Positions 51,699-60,039 of a stretch of DNA of 64,000 nucleotides are shown here, one piece after another. Location of the stretch: positions 1,922,001-1,986,000 of the forward strand of contig NZ_CP036532.1 in the NCBI RefSeq assembly GCF_004331955.1, read 5' to 3'. This stretch comes from Roseitalea porphyridii (GTDB taxonomy: Bacteria > Pseudomonadota > Alphaproteobacteria > Rhizobiales > Rhizobiaceae). A program made the position numbers and the translations under genes. The first letter of the stretch is position 1, and every line of letters begins with the position of its first letter. The notes under the pieces were generated by a model that made no database searches, was not told where the DNA came from, and worked only from the letters and a program-made list of their open reading frames with translations.

Positions 51699-52622
51699 CT
51701 ACAACGAGGCGCAAACCTCGCAGTCGGGGAACGCCACGCTGAAGTCGTAGTGCGCGACGATGTTGCGAACGGTCTCCGAAATGCGCTTCATCTCGGGCCC
51801 GGCAAACCCGTCCATTCCCGCGAGGAAATCGATCTGCGCCTCGAGCAGGTCCTTCTCCGCCTCGTGTGAGTTGATCAGGTCCTGGTAGATCCCGTCGGTC
51901 TGTGCGCCGAAGCCTTCGGTGCGATAGATGTAGGCGAGTTCGGTGAACCGGTTCATGATCACTTCGCGGTCATCCATCGCCGCGCGCCCGAACCACAGCG
52001 CGTAGCCTTCGTCGATCTCGGGCGAGATCACCGCATCGCCGAGAATGCGGTTGCGGAAATGGCTGCGAAAGGTGATCGCGATCCCGGTCGAATTGACGAG
52101 CTTGTCGCCGTGCCGCGCGCTCAGCCGATTGAGCGAATCCGCCAGATTGGCCTGGAACAGGGCGTCGATCCCCATTTCCGCCGAGGCGAGGAAATCGGGA
52201 TTGGTCTCGATGCCGTCGATGCCGACAAGTTCGTCCATGAACGAAATGAACGCATCGCGCTCGATGTTGGAGAAGCTCTCCTCCTGATCGAGTTTCCGGC
52301 TGAGGATGTTGAAGCGCAGGATCTTGATCTGGTTGTCGATGTCGCCCTTGGCCTGTTCGAAACTGTCGCTCACCGCGGCGTCGACCACCGGCCCCACCTC
52401 CGCGCGGACGCGCTCCTCCACCAGTCGCTCGGTCTGTTGTGCAAGCGCGTTGCGGTTGTTTTCGAACAGGTTGGCGATGTTGGTGTAGCCGAGCAACGCA
52501 AGTCCGGCGACCAGCACGGAGAACAGCGCGCGCCAGCGCCGCTCGCGTGCCTGAACCTTCTGGTCGGTCTTGTGAGCGGCGGTCTCGACAATCAGGTCGA
52601 ACGTGTCCTTGTCGATGGTCAT
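51699..52622 (-). CDS. Single-pass membrane protein with coiled-coil region, function unknown
   Basis: A 307-residue protein with a short cytoplasmic start, one membrane segment (residues 32-50, ALFSVLVAGLALLGYTNI), a helical region likely to coil (ALAQQTERLVEERVRAEVG) and a mostly helical outer domain ending FPDCEVCASL with a CxxC-like pair. I do not recognise the family. ATG 52622 has GGGAGG upstream. Confidence 0.6.
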   Translation of the reverse strand: MTIDKDTFDLIVETAAHKTDQKVQARERRWRALFSVLVAGLALLGYTNIANLFENNRNALAQQTERLVEERVRAEVGPVVDAAVSDSFEQAKGDIDNQIKILRFNILSRKLDQEESFSNIERDAFISFMDELVGIDGIETNPDFLASAEMGIDALFQANLADSLNRLSARHGDKLVNSTGIAITFRSHFRNRILGDAVISPEIDEGYALWFGRAAMDDREVIMNRFTELAYIYRTEGFGAQTDGIYQDLINSHEAEKDLLEAQIDFLAGMDGFAGPEMKRISETVRNIVAHYDFSVAFPDCEVCASL

Positions 52623-52929
52623 GGCCGCCTCCCTCGCCCGATCTTCGCACGATGATACATGAACACACGGCCTCTATGAACAGAAACCATTGCGAACTGC
52701 ACTCGGAAAGGTTGAACGCGATTTATTTGCTTTTCTTTGGAGCCCCATTTCTTCTGAGCGCACACGTTCGCCGCATCGGTCCGGGATGCATGCGCGCCGT
52801 CGCGACGGGCTGCGCCAATGCCGCGCCTACTTTAGAACCGCTAAAAACTAGAGTAATTGACACAAGTTTGCCGAGCCGCCATATACTGACGGAAGAAGTC
52901 AGCTTTTTGCGAGCCCGAACGATACGGCG
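52623..52929. promoter_or_regulatory. Intergenic region with a promoter and an AT-rich dyad
   Basis: A 307-base divergent gap. TTTAG-N5-CTAAA at 52831-52845 (in TTTAGAACCGCTAAAA) resembles half of the Irr iron-control box, though the canonical spacing is 7. TTGACA at 52857 with CATATA at 52880 (17-base spacer) is a good promoter for the gene at 52930. The position upstream of iron-storage genes makes iron control plausible. The rest is AT-rich and holds no gene. Confidence 0.5.
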
Positions 52930-53472
52930 ATGAATCCCTTTCAGTGCGCAGGCCCAAAGGGTGATCCGGACGCGGACCGGTCGACCGAACGACTGGTCCT
53001 TGCGGCTTACCGGCACTATGCCGGCGCGCCCGTGCGACACGATGAAACACTGATGGACCGTCCGCACATCGCGTTCGCCGATGATCTGCCGCCGGCCGGA
53101 AAGCGCATCGTGGTCGCCGCCCTTTGCGACTTCGTCGAGGCCCTCGGTCGCTGCAGCCGCTGCCCGCTTCACACGTCGGCATCGGAAGCCGACGAGCCCG
53201 GGCCGGCAGAGAGGCTCATCCTCGCCCTGATCGCGGCCATCCAGACCGGTGACGATCGTGTCGCGGACCTGTGTCTGCGGTCGCTTTCCTGTCCGTCTCG
53301 ATGCCAGCCGGTCGCGCTTGCGGCGGGCAATCTGGCGCTGATCCTGAAAGGCGTGGGCCGGACGCTCGCACCGGTGCCACTGCCTCTCGTGCGCCAGATC
53401 ATCGAAACCGAAACGCCCGCCGACACGCCAGTCGCTGCCGCGATCGGCCCGGCCCCGGTCACGTTGCATTAG
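52930..53472 (+). CDS. Hypothetical protein upstream of bacterioferritin genes
   Basis: A 180-residue protein with a Cys-rich centre (ALGRCSRCPLHT, CLRSLSCPSRCQP) in a helical context and an ending PVTLH. I do not recognise it. It has its own promoter-like sequence at 52857 and lies 126 bases before the bacterioferritin-associated ferredoxin gene, so it may belong to the same iron response. Some codons could be chance in this GC-rich DNA, but the promoter supports it. Confidence 0.5.
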   Translation: MNPFQCAGPKGDPDADRSTERLVLAAYRHYAGAPVRHDETLMDRPHIAFADDLPPAGKRIVVAALCDFVEALGRCSRCPLHTSASEADEPGPAERLILALIAAIQTGDDRVADLCLRSLSCPSRCQPVALAAGNLALILKGVGRTLAPVPLPLVRQIIETETPADTPVAAAIGPAPVTLH

Positions 53473-53598
53473 GCGCGCCATGGAGCTCGTTGTTCACAAT
53501 CGGTTCCGCAACAAGCCGATGGGCCTTGATCGAGATCATGGCCCGCGTCCAGCCGCGCATGCGAGGACAGAGTGGCTGCAAGGGGAGTCGTGCCCGAA

Positions 53599-53913
53599 AT
53601 GATCGTGTGCTCGTGCAACGTGATCGCCAAGGCGGAGATCGAAGCCGTCATCGAGAGTTTTCTCGAACGCGATGAATGGCAGCTCATCACGCCGGGCATG
53701 GTCTATCACGCGATGGCCAGGCGCGGTAAATGCTGCGGCTGCTTTCCGCGCGTCATCGACATGATCATCGAGGCCAGCGAAGCCTATCATCGCCGCAAGG
53801 CGACGCCCGAGGACAAGATCATCCCCTTCATCCGCCGCATCCGCGAGGAACACGACCGCTGCGAGACGGTCCGCCGCGTGGCAAGGACCGCGAAAATGCG
53901 CCGTGCGGCTTGA
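53599..53913 (+). CDS. Bacterioferritin-associated ferredoxin-like protein
   Basis: BFD-type [2Fe-2S] protein (104 aa), expected to release iron from bacterioferritin. Cysteines are in VCSCNVI and KCCGCFP, in the family pattern CxC and CxxC. It is longer than the usual 60-70 residues because of a basic C-terminal tail (RRIREEHDRC, RTAKMRRAA). GTG 53590 is an alternative start with closer GGGGAG. The bacterioferritin gene follows by 57 bases. Confidence 0.82.
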   Translation: MIVCSCNVIAKAEIEAVIESFLERDEWQLITPGMVYHAMARRGKCCGCFPRVIDMIIEASEAYHRRKATPEDKIIPFIRRIREEHDRCETVRRVARTAKMRRAA

Positions 53914-53970
53914 TCTTGCGGCGCGAAGATCCTCATTTGGCGGAACAATCAGAACCGGAGGGACTCACCC

Positions 53971-54456
53971 ATGAAGGGCAATGAGAAGGTGATCGAGCGG
54001 CTGAACGAGGCGCTTTTTCTCGAACTTGGCGCGGTCAACCAGTACTGGCTCCACTATCGCCTGCTGGAGGACTGGGGCTATCAGAAGCTGGCCAAGAAGG
54101 AGCGCGAGGAAAGCATCGAGGAGATGCACCACGCCGACAAGATCACCGCGCGGATCATTTTCCTCGAAGGCTTCCCCAATCTGCAGAACGTCGCGCCGCT
54201 GCGCATCGGCCAGACGGTGAAGGAAGTGCTTGAAGCCGATCTGGCCGGCGAAAAGGATGCCTGGAACTCCTACACCAAGTCCCGCGACATCTGCGAACAG
54301 GCCGGCGACTACGTCACCAAGAACCTGTTCGAGGAACTGATCGCCGACGAGGAAGGCCATATCGACTTTCTCGAGACGCAGCTCGACCTCATGGAGAAGC
54401 TGGGCGCCGAGAAATACGGCCTGCTCAACGCCGCTTCTGCCGACGAGACCGAGTGA
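53971..54456 (+). CDS. bfr: Bacterioferritin
   Basis: Iron-storage subunit (161 aa). The di-iron ligands fall in [28 protein letters not shown] and [14 protein letters not shown]; the haem-ligand Met is the M of EEMHH. GGAGGG precedes ATG 53971. Pairing with the ferredoxin gene supports a store-and-release system. Confidence 0.95.
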   Translation: MKGNEKVIERLNEALFLELGAVNQYWLHYRLLEDWGYQKLAKKEREESIEEMHHADKITARIIFLEGFPNLQNVAPLRIGQTVKEVLEADLAGEKDAWNSYTKSRDICEQAGDYVTKNLFEELIADEEGHIDFLETQLDLMEKLGAEKYGLLNAASADETE

Positions 54457-54545
54457 GGGCCGCGCCCCAGGCCCCGCGCACCGTTTACGACAACTGGACG
54501 AACCGGCTTTACACCGGTCCGTCGTGTGCTTATCTGCATCCGGCG

Positions 54546-54621
54546 GCCCCTATAGCTCAGTTGGTAGAGCAACTGATTTGTAATCAGTAGGTCCTGGGTT
54601 CGAGTCCTAGTGGGGGCACCA
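54546..54621 (+). tRNA. tRNA-Thr (anticodon TGT)
   Basis: A full cloverleaf: acceptor GCCCCTA with TGGGGGC, D arm around GCTCAGTTGGTAGAGC, anticodon stem ACTGA/TCAGT with loop TTTGTAA (TGT at 54579-54581), T arm CTGGG-TTCGAGT-CCTAG, discriminator A and encoded CCA at 54619-54621. Confidence 0.96.
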
Positions 54622-54710
54622 TCACCGGTCGGGGCAAGCGCCCGTTCCGGCGGGGGTCGGCCGGTTGCCGCCCGCGCCGCTGGCCTACCGAAACGGGGAG
54701 CCGAGCGTCC

Positions 54711-55487
54711 ATGGACCAGACCCTGACCGGCAGCCTCGCCTTCCTGTCCTCGGGCACCGAGGAAGCCGAAGAATCCGCGCGCAGGCTGGCCGCCCTCTAC
54801 GGCCAGTCCTCGCTCGGCGAAGCCGGCGTGATCGTCGCGCTCGGCGGCGACGGCTTCATGCTGCAGACGATCCACCGCTTCATGAATTCGGGCAAGCGGA
54901 TCTACGGCATGAACCGCGGGTCCGTCGGCTTCCTGATGAACGAATATGGCGAGGACGATCTGCGCGAGCGCATCGCGGCGGCGCTGGCCGAAACGATCCG
55001 ACCGCTGCGCATGACCGCCGTCGACGACGAGGGGATCGCCCACAGGGCGCTGGCGATCAACGAGGTTTCCCTGTTCCGCCAGTCCTACCAGGCCGCCAAG
55101 CTGCGCATCACGATGGATGGCAAGGTGCGCATGGATGAACTCGTTTGCGACGGGGTCATGGTCGCCACGCCGGCCGGCTCGACCGCCTACAATCTGTCGG
55201 CGCAGGGGCCGATCATCCCGATCGAGGCGCCGCTCCTGGCGCTGACGCCGGTCAGTCCTTTTCGCCCCCGGCGCTGGCGCGGCGCGCTCCTGCCCAATCG
55301 CGTCACCGTCGACATCGAGGTGCTGGAGGCATCCAAGCGTCCCGTCAACGCGGTCGCCGACCACACCGAGGTCAAATCGGTGCGGCGGGTCACCGTGCGG
55401 GAGGCGCGCGATGCGACCGCGACGATCCTGTTCGACGCCAACCATTCCTGGGACGAACGCATCCTCGCCGAGCAGTTCCGCTACTGA
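54711..55487 (+). CDS. nadK: NAD kinase
   Basis: Makes NADP from NAD (258 aa, short form usual in Rhizobiales). [14 protein letters not shown] is the GGDG signature; [13 protein letters not shown] and [16 protein letters not shown] follow. The gene lies downstream of tRNA-Thr. Confidence 0.94.
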   Translation: MDQTLTGSLAFLSSGTEEAEESARRLAALYGQSSLGEAGVIVALGGDGFMLQTIHRFMNSGKRIYGMNRGSVGFLMNEYGEDDLRERIAAALAETIRPLRMTAVDDEGIAHRALAINEVSLFRQSYQAAKLRITMDGKVRMDELVCDGVMVATPAGSTAYNLSAQGPIIPIEAPLLALTPVSPFRPRRWRGALLPNRVTVDIEVLEASKRPVNAVADHTEVKSVRRVTVREARDATATILFDANHSWDERILAEQFRY

Positions 55488-55494
55488 GGACATG

Positions 55495-55526
55495 AAAAAG
55501 GCCGGTGGTCCCAAGGGACCACCGGC
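55495..55526 (-). terminator. Intrinsic terminator of the fasciclin gene
   Basis: GCCGGTGGTCCC and GGGACCACCGGC (55501-55526) form a strong GC-rich stem. On the minus strand it is followed by a run of five T bases (55495-55499), 40 bases after the fasciclin stop. It may also end nadK transcripts. Confidence 0.85.
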
Positions 55527-55566
55527 GTCGCGCGCCCCGTGCCGGAGCGCTGTCATCACGCGATGA

Positions 55567-56061
55567 TTACATCGTGCCTTCGGGCATGATCACCCCATCG
55601 ATGACGTGGATGACGCCATTGGAGGTTTCGATGTCCGGGGTCACGATGTTGGCATCGTTGACCATCGGGCCGTCGCCGAGGCTGATCGTGATGGTCGAGC
55701 CTTCGACCGTCTCGGCGGTCATGCCGTCTTCCAGATCGGACGACATCACCTTGCCGGGCACGACGTGGTAGGTCAGGATCGAGGTAAGCTGATCCCGGTT
55801 CTCTTCCATCAGAAGGTTCTCGACGGTGCCGTCGGGAAGCGCTTCGAATGCCGCGTCGGTCGGGGCGAACACGGTGAACGGACCTTCGCCCTTGAGCGTC
55901 TCGACCAGACCGGCAGCCTGGACGGCGGCGACCAGGGTTTCGAAGTCGTCGTTGCCGGCGGCGGTGTCGACGATGTCCTTCATATGTCCGTCGGCCATGG
56001 CAACGCCAGCCATCAGGCCGGTTGCGGCAACGGCTGCGAGTGCGGTCTTGAACGGTTTCAT
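55567..56061 (-). CDS. Secreted fasciclin (FAS1) domain protein
   Basis: One FAS1 domain (164 aa) after a signal peptide (residues 1-23, [17 protein letters not shown]). [25 protein letters not shown] and [13 protein letters not shown] are the family boxes. Likely a periplasmic or surface adhesion-type protein; the role is unknown. The divergent gap to the helicase is 284 bases. Confidence 0.9.
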   Translation of the reverse strand: MKPFKTALAAVAATGLMAGVAMADGHMKDIVDTAAGNDDFETLVAAVQAAGLVETLKGEGPFTVFAPTDAAFEALPDGTVENLLMEENRDQLTSILTYHVVPGKVMSSDLEDGMTAETVEGSTITISLGDGPMVNDANIVTPDIETSNGVIHVIDGVIMPEGTM

Positions 56062-56217
56062 TAGGAAATTCTCCCGGTTTGATACATTGCAGGACGCGTC
56101 ATTGCTCGCATCCCATCCACTTTACGCAGGCGCTTGCCGGCGGTTCGCCGATCGCAGAGCAAAGGCGCCCGGCGGCCTTTGCGAAAGCGGGGCCTTCAAA
56201 GTCACAATTGCCGACAT

Positions 56218-56250
56218 AAACGCCCGACTTTCCTTGTTTTCCGGGCGTTT
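56218..56250. terminator. Hairpin with T-run upstream of the helicase gene
   Basis: AAACGCCCG (56218-56226) and CGGGCGTTT (56242-56250) pair over a 15-base loop and end in TTTT. It may be a terminator or a structure in the DEAD-box control region; the helicase promoter starts just after it. Confidence 0.5.
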
Positions 56251-56253
56251 TGG

Positions 56254-56282
56254 TTGACATCGCCTCGCCGGTTGCCTATCCG
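56254..56282 (+). promoter_or_regulatory. Promoter of the DEAD-box helicase gene
   Basis: TTGACA (56254-56259), a 17-base spacer and TATCCG (56277-56282) match the sigma-70-type pattern and stand 63 bases before the helicase start. Confidence 0.55.
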
Positions 56283-56345
56283 GCGCTTAGAAAGCGCGGC
56301 CCGTGAGGGGCCTGGCGCGCACCGTAAACCCAACGGAACCTACCT

Positions 56346-57857
56346 TTGGTCACATTTGCCGAACTTCCCTTGTCACCCAAGGTGATCAAGGCCGTCGAAG
56401 ACGCCGGCTATACCGAGCCCACGCCGATCCAGGAACAGGCCATCCCCCACGTGATGGCCGGCAAGGATGTGCTCGGCATCGCCCAGACCGGCACGGGCAA
56501 GACAGCCTCCTTCGTGTTGCCGATGATCACCAAGCTCGAACGCGGCCGCGCCCGTGCGCGCATGCCGCGCACGCTCATTCTGGAACCGACGCGCGAACTG
56601 GCCGCGCAGGTCGACGAGAACTTCCAGAAATACGGCAAGCACCACAAGCTGCAGGTCGCGCTGCTGATCGGCGGCGTCTCCTTCGACGATCAGGATCGCA
56701 AGCTCGAACGCGGTGCGGACGTGCTGATCGCGACGCCGGGCCGGCTGCTGGACCATTCCGAGCGCGGCAAGCTGCTGCTCAACGGTGTCGACATCCTGGT
56801 CATCGACGAAGCGGACCGGATGCTCGACATGGGCTTCATTCCCGATATCGAGCGGATCGCCGGCCTGATCCCGTTCACCCGCCAGACGCTGTTCTTCTCG
56901 GCCACCATGCCGCCGGAGATTGCGCGGCTTGCCGACCAGTTCCTGTCGGCGCCCGTACGCATCGAGGTCGCGCGCGCCTCCTCTACCGCCGCCACCGTCG
57001 AGCAGAAGCTCTTGAAGACCGGTTCGAAGGATTTTGAAAAGCGCGCCGCGCTGCGCGAACTGCTCAAGGCGCAGGACGACATCAAGAACGGCATCATCTT
57101 TTGCAACCGCAAGCGCGACGTGGCGACGCTGTTCCGGTCGCTGGACAAGCACGGCTTCTCCGTCGGCGCGTTGCACGGTGACATGGACCAGTATTCGCGG
57201 ACCCAGACGCTCGAGGGCTTTCGCAAGAACCAGATCCAGTTGCTGGTCGCGTCTGACGTCGCCGCGCGCGGGCTCGACATTCCCGACGTCAGCCACGTGT
57301 TCAACTTCGATGTGCCGATCCATGCCGAGGACTATGTGCACCGCATCGGTCGCACCGGCCGTGCCGGCCGTTCGGGCAAGGCCTTCACGCTGGTCGACCG
57401 GACGGTGATGAAATATCTCGAATCGGTCGAAAAGCTGATCGACAAGAAGCTCGACTATGTCGAGGGCATCGCGGCACCAGAGGCCGAGGACACGGGCGAG
57501 GACGAAGCCCGCCCGGCCCGCGGCGGTCGGCGCGATCGGCGTTCGCGCCGGGACAAGGGCCGTGACGATGCCCCCAAACGGGCCGAAAAAGCCGATGAGG
57601 ACACGTCGGCCGATACGTCCTCGTCCAACAAGCCGGACTCGTCCAAATCCGATGCACCGAAGTCCGAGTCGGCCGAGGCAGACGATCGCCACGAAGGCAA
57701 GGACCGCTCGCGGGAGAGCAAGCAGGCCGTCCGCGCCGCCAACGACGATCAGGCCGGAGGCGGCAGGGACCGCAAGAAGAAGCGCGACCGCAAGCAGGAT
57801 GACACGCCCGTCGGCTTCGGTGACGACATTCCCGCCTTCATGATGATCGGCCGCTGA
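56346..57857 (+). CDS. DEAD-box RNA helicase, RhlE-like
   Basis: ATP-dependent RNA helicase (503 aa). All core motifs are visible: TPIQEQAIPH (Q), AQTGTGKT (I), PTRELAAQ (Ia), TPGRLLDH (Ib), DEADRMLD (II), SATMP (III), ARGLDIPDVSHVFNFD (V) and HRIGRTGRAG (VI). A 130-residue charged, low-complexity tail follows ([12 protein letters not shown]), usual for RhlE-type enzymes in ribosome assembly and cold adaptation. Start is TTG 56346, giving VTFAELPLSPKV. Confidence 0.92.
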   Translation: MVTFAELPLSPKVIKAVEDAGYTEPTPIQEQAIPHVMAGKDVLGIAQTGTGKTASFVLPMITKLERGRARARMPRTLILEPTRELAAQVDENFQKYGKHHKLQVALLIGGVSFDDQDRKLERGADVLIATPGRLLDHSERGKLLLNGVDILVIDEADRMLDMGFIPDIERIAGLIPFTRQTLFFSATMPPEIARLADQFLSAPVRIEVARASSTAATVEQKLLKTGSKDFEKRAALRELLKAQDDIKNGIIFCNRKRDVATLFRSLDKHGFSVGALHGDMDQYSRTQTLEGFRKNQIQLLVASDVAARGLDIPDVSHVFNFDVPIHAEDYVHRIGRTGRAGRSGKAFTLVDRTVMKYLESVEKLIDKKLDYVEGIAAPEAEDTGEDEARPARGGRRDRRSRRDKGRDDAPKRAEKADEDTSADTSSSNKPDSSKSDAPKSESAEADDRHEGKDRSRESKQAVRAANDDQAGGGRDRKKKRDRKQDDTPVGFGDDIPAFMMIGR

Positions 57858-57875
57858 CGCGGCCACGGCGCCCGA

Positions 57876-58199
57876 TTATTTGCGGGCGCGGCGCGCCGTC
57901 TGCACGGCGAGATCCGCCCAGGGCGCCATCGCCTCGGCATCCTCCAGCGCTTCGTCGGGCACCTGCCAGTAAGGCATCATCGAGACCTTGCCGGTCTTCG
58001 GATTCTCATAGCCCCAGCGCTGCATCCCGGCCGCCTCGTAGGCCGGCGAAGACCGGGCGTCACCCTTGACGTAGAGCCGGTCGAACGCCACCACGGCGAA
58101 GATGCCATCGGCGCAGTAGATGCCCTGCCCGCCGAACATGCGCCGGATCGTGATCGGTCCGACCGAGGCGAACAGGTCGCGCAGATAGTCCTCGTCCAT
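57876..58199 (-). CDS. TfoX N-terminal domain protein
   Basis: A 107-residue TfoX/Sxy N-domain protein with TIRRMFGGQGIYCADGIFAVV. ATG 58199 is the chosen start. The family includes competence regulators in gammaproteobacteria but the free-standing form has no known role. It follows the cytochrome gene by 13 bases. Confidence 0.86.
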   Translation of the reverse strand: MDEDYLRDLFASVGPITIRRMFGGQGIYCADGIFAVVAFDRLYVKGDARSSPAYEAAGMQRWGYENPKTGKVSMMPYWQVPDEALEDAEAMAPWADLAVQTARRARK

Positions 58200-58212
58200 C
58201 GATGAAGCGACC

Positions 58213-58662
58213 CTATTTTTCGATCCGATAGTCCTCATGGCAGGCCGAACAGGTGCCCCCCATGTCCCGGAACGTCGCCTGGAGCACGTCGGAATCGGCG
58301 CCGCCGGCAGCCTGTTCGGCGAAAGCCAGCGCGGCCGTCTCCAGTTCGCCGGCGATCGCGGCGAACCGGTCGAACTCTTCCCAGATGACCGGCCGCGCCT
58401 CGCTGGGCGGCTCCACCGTCGCCTCCTCGAACTGCATCGGCATCATCCCCGCGTGGCGCGCCACGCGCTCGGCGGCATCGCGTCCCGCCGCCGGGTCGAG
58501 ATCGCCGCCGCGCAGGCCGCGCCCGATGAGCTTCATATCGTCGGCGATCGCCTTCATCGAGTCCATCCGGACCTTGACCGCCCCGGTCGCGCCCTCGTGC
58601 GCGATCGCCGCCGTCGCGGCCAGAACGGCCACAGCCACACCACTTGCGATCGTAGCTCGCAT
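58213..58662 (-). CDS. Cytochrome c' / c556 family protein
   Basis: Periplasmic class II c-type cytochrome (149 aa) with signal peptide (ATIASGVAVAVLAATAAIA), a four-helix body and the C-terminal haem site CSACH near residue 140. Usual roles are electron transfer or nitric-oxide binding. ATG 58662 has a GAGGGGG site upstream. Confidence 0.88.
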   Translation of the reverse strand: MRATIASGVAVAVLAATAAIAHEGATGAVKVRMDSMKAIADDMKLIGRGLRGGDLDPAAGRDAAERVARHAGMMPMQFEEATVEPPSEARPVIWEEFDRFAAIAGELETAALAFAEQAAGGADSDVLQATFRDMGGTCSACHEDYRIEK

Positions 58663-58743
58663 CCCAATCCCCCTCTTTTCCGGCACAGAACATATCGCAC
58701 CGGCGTCATATGGAAAGACGGCCGGCCGCCGGCGTGATGCGCA

Positions 58744-58908
58744 CTATGGCACAGAACGGCCGATCGCGACGATGCCAACGAGCAGGACCAGCAATTGCAA
58801 GGCGAACAGGCGTGCCAAGATGGACCCGACAAGACGGGCAGCAAACCGGCCCGCCGTTTCGGCGGCGCGCCGTCCCGCGCGATGAGTGGGGTCGTGCGAT
58901 GATGCCAT
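58744..58908 (-). CDS. Small single-pass membrane protein (54 aa)
   Basis: A 54-residue open frame, basic at the N-terminus (HDPTHRAGRRAAE) with one membrane segment (LFALQLLVLLVGIVAIG). AGGAGG at a good distance before ATG 58908 supports translation. Not recognised; it lies between the cytochrome and sufA genes. Confidence 0.5.
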   Translation of the reverse strand: MASSHDPTHRAGRRAAETAGRFAARLVGSILARLFALQLLVLLVGIVAIGRSVP

Positions 58909-58993
58909 GGTCAGCGCCTCCTGCGTTCGGACAGGAGGAAGTCTGCACCGCGTTAACCCTATCGCTGTGCGGCGTGTCACACCGCGGCGGTTC

Positions 58994-59377
58994 TCAAAGT
59001 TCGCCGCGCGCCTCCGCCAGTTCCTTCAGATCGGCCGGCTTGAGCTCGACCGATTCGCCGCAGCCGCAGGCGGAGGACTGGTTGGGATTGTTGAAGACGA
59101 ACCCGGTGCGCAGCTTGGTGACCTCGAAATCCATCTGCGTGCCCAGAAGATAGAGCATCGCCGCCGGATCGACCCAGACATGGGCACCGGCGTGGCTGAT
59201 ATGGTCGTCCTTCGCATCGGGCTCGGTGACGAGGTCGACGGTGTATTCCATGCCCGCGCAGCCGCCCTTCTTGATGCCGACGCGCACACCCTGCGCACCC
59301 TGTTCGGCGCGGGCCGCGACGATCTCGCGAACCCGGTCCGCCGCCGCATCGGTCATGGTCATGATGGCAAAGGCCAT
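58994..59377 (-). CDS. sufA: Fe-S cluster assembly scaffold/carrier, A-type
   Basis: HesB/IscA-like carrier (127 aa) with the conserved Cys residues in KGGCAGMEY and SACGCGES. It is the last gene of the suf set and is separated from the DUF59 gene by two palindromic repeats. ATG 59377 has GGAG upstream. Confidence 0.9.
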   Translation of the reverse strand: MAFAIMTMTDAAADRVREIVAARAEQGAQGVRVGIKKGGCAGMEYTVDLVTEPDAKDDHISHAGAHVWVDPAAMLYLLGTQMDFEVTKLRTGFVFNNPNQSSACGCGESVELKPADLKELAEARGEL

Positions 59378-59443
59378 GTCGGAACTCCGTGTCTTCCAAC
59401 CAAGGTAGGCAGCGTGGTGGCGCTGCGCAAGGCAATCCGGCCT

Positions 59444-59488
59444 GCCCCTCATCCTCACCTTCTCCCCGCTCGCGGGGGAGAAAGGGGC
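59444..59488. repeat. Palindromic repeat copy A
   Basis: Contains TTCTCCCCGCTCGCGGGGGAGAA, an inverted repeat with CCTCATCCTCACC on one side. It is one of four related copies (others at 59555, 61307, 61421) in the suf gaps and belongs to the rhizobial type of short palindromic repeats. Confidence 0.8.
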
Positions 59489-59554
59489 ATCGACCACCGC
59501 GACCATCGTTTACCGCCAGCTCCATGCCGACACAAAGGCCGCTTCAGTCCAGGT

Positions 59555-59596
59555 CTCCTTCTCTCCGCTCGCGGGGAGAAGGTGAGAATGAGGGGC
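59555..59596. repeat. Palindromic repeat copy B
   Basis: CTCCTTCTCTCCGCTCGCGGGGAGAAGG with GTGAGAATGAGGGGC; an inverted form relative to copy A, so the A and B pair could fold into a large stem. Confidence 0.8.
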
Positions 59597-59610
59597 ATAA
59601 TCCGAGTTCG

Positions 59611-60015
59611 TCAGTAAAGCCCCACCGCGATCTGCGCTTCCTCGCTCATGCGGTCGGGCGTCCAGGGCGGATCGAAGGTCATCTCGACCTCGACATCCAT
59701 GACCCCTTCGACGGTGCGCACCGCGTTCTCCACCCAGCCGGGCATCTCGCCGGCCACCGGACAGCCCGGCGCGGTCAGCGTCATCTCGACCTTGACCGTC
59801 CGGTCATCCTCGATGTCGACCCGGTAGATCAGGCCGAGTTCATAGATGTCGGCCGGGATCTCGGGATCGTAGACGGTCTTGAGCGCCGCCACGATATCGT
59901 CCGTGAGCCGGGCCAGCTCCTCGCGCGGAATCGCCGATTCCTGCACCGGCGCTGCGGCCTCGCTGGCGGCCGCATCTGTGGCGGCGGTGTTCTGTGCGGC
60001 TTGATCGTCCATCAT
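59611..60015 (-). CDS. SUF system DUF59 (MIP18-like) protein
   Basis: A 134-residue Fe-S maturation factor of the SufT/DUF59 type with DPEIPADIYELGLIYRV and APGCPVAGEMPGWV containing the conserved Cys. An Ala-rich N-terminal extension of about 30 residues precedes it. Start ATG 60015 or 60012. It follows sufS by 24 bases. Confidence 0.9.
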   Translation of the reverse strand: MMDDQAAQNTAATDAAASEAAAPVQESAIPREELARLTDDIVAALKTVYDPEIPADIYELGLIYRVDIEDDRTVKVEMTLTAPGCPVAGEMPGWVENAVRTVEGVMDVEVEMTFDPPWTPDRMSEEAQIAVGLY

Positions 60016-60039
60016 CTCTTCACCCTATCACATCACGGT

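Noticed and set aside
52831-52847. Canonical Irr box upstream of the iron-storage group
   Set aside because: The half-site TTTAG is right, but the spacer is 5 rather than 7 bases, so I report only an Irr-like dyad.
52723-53481. Minus-strand open frame opposite the hypothetical gene at 52930
   Set aside because: The plus frame has a promoter-like sequence; the minus one is Arg-rich and runs through the AT-rich gap without start signals.
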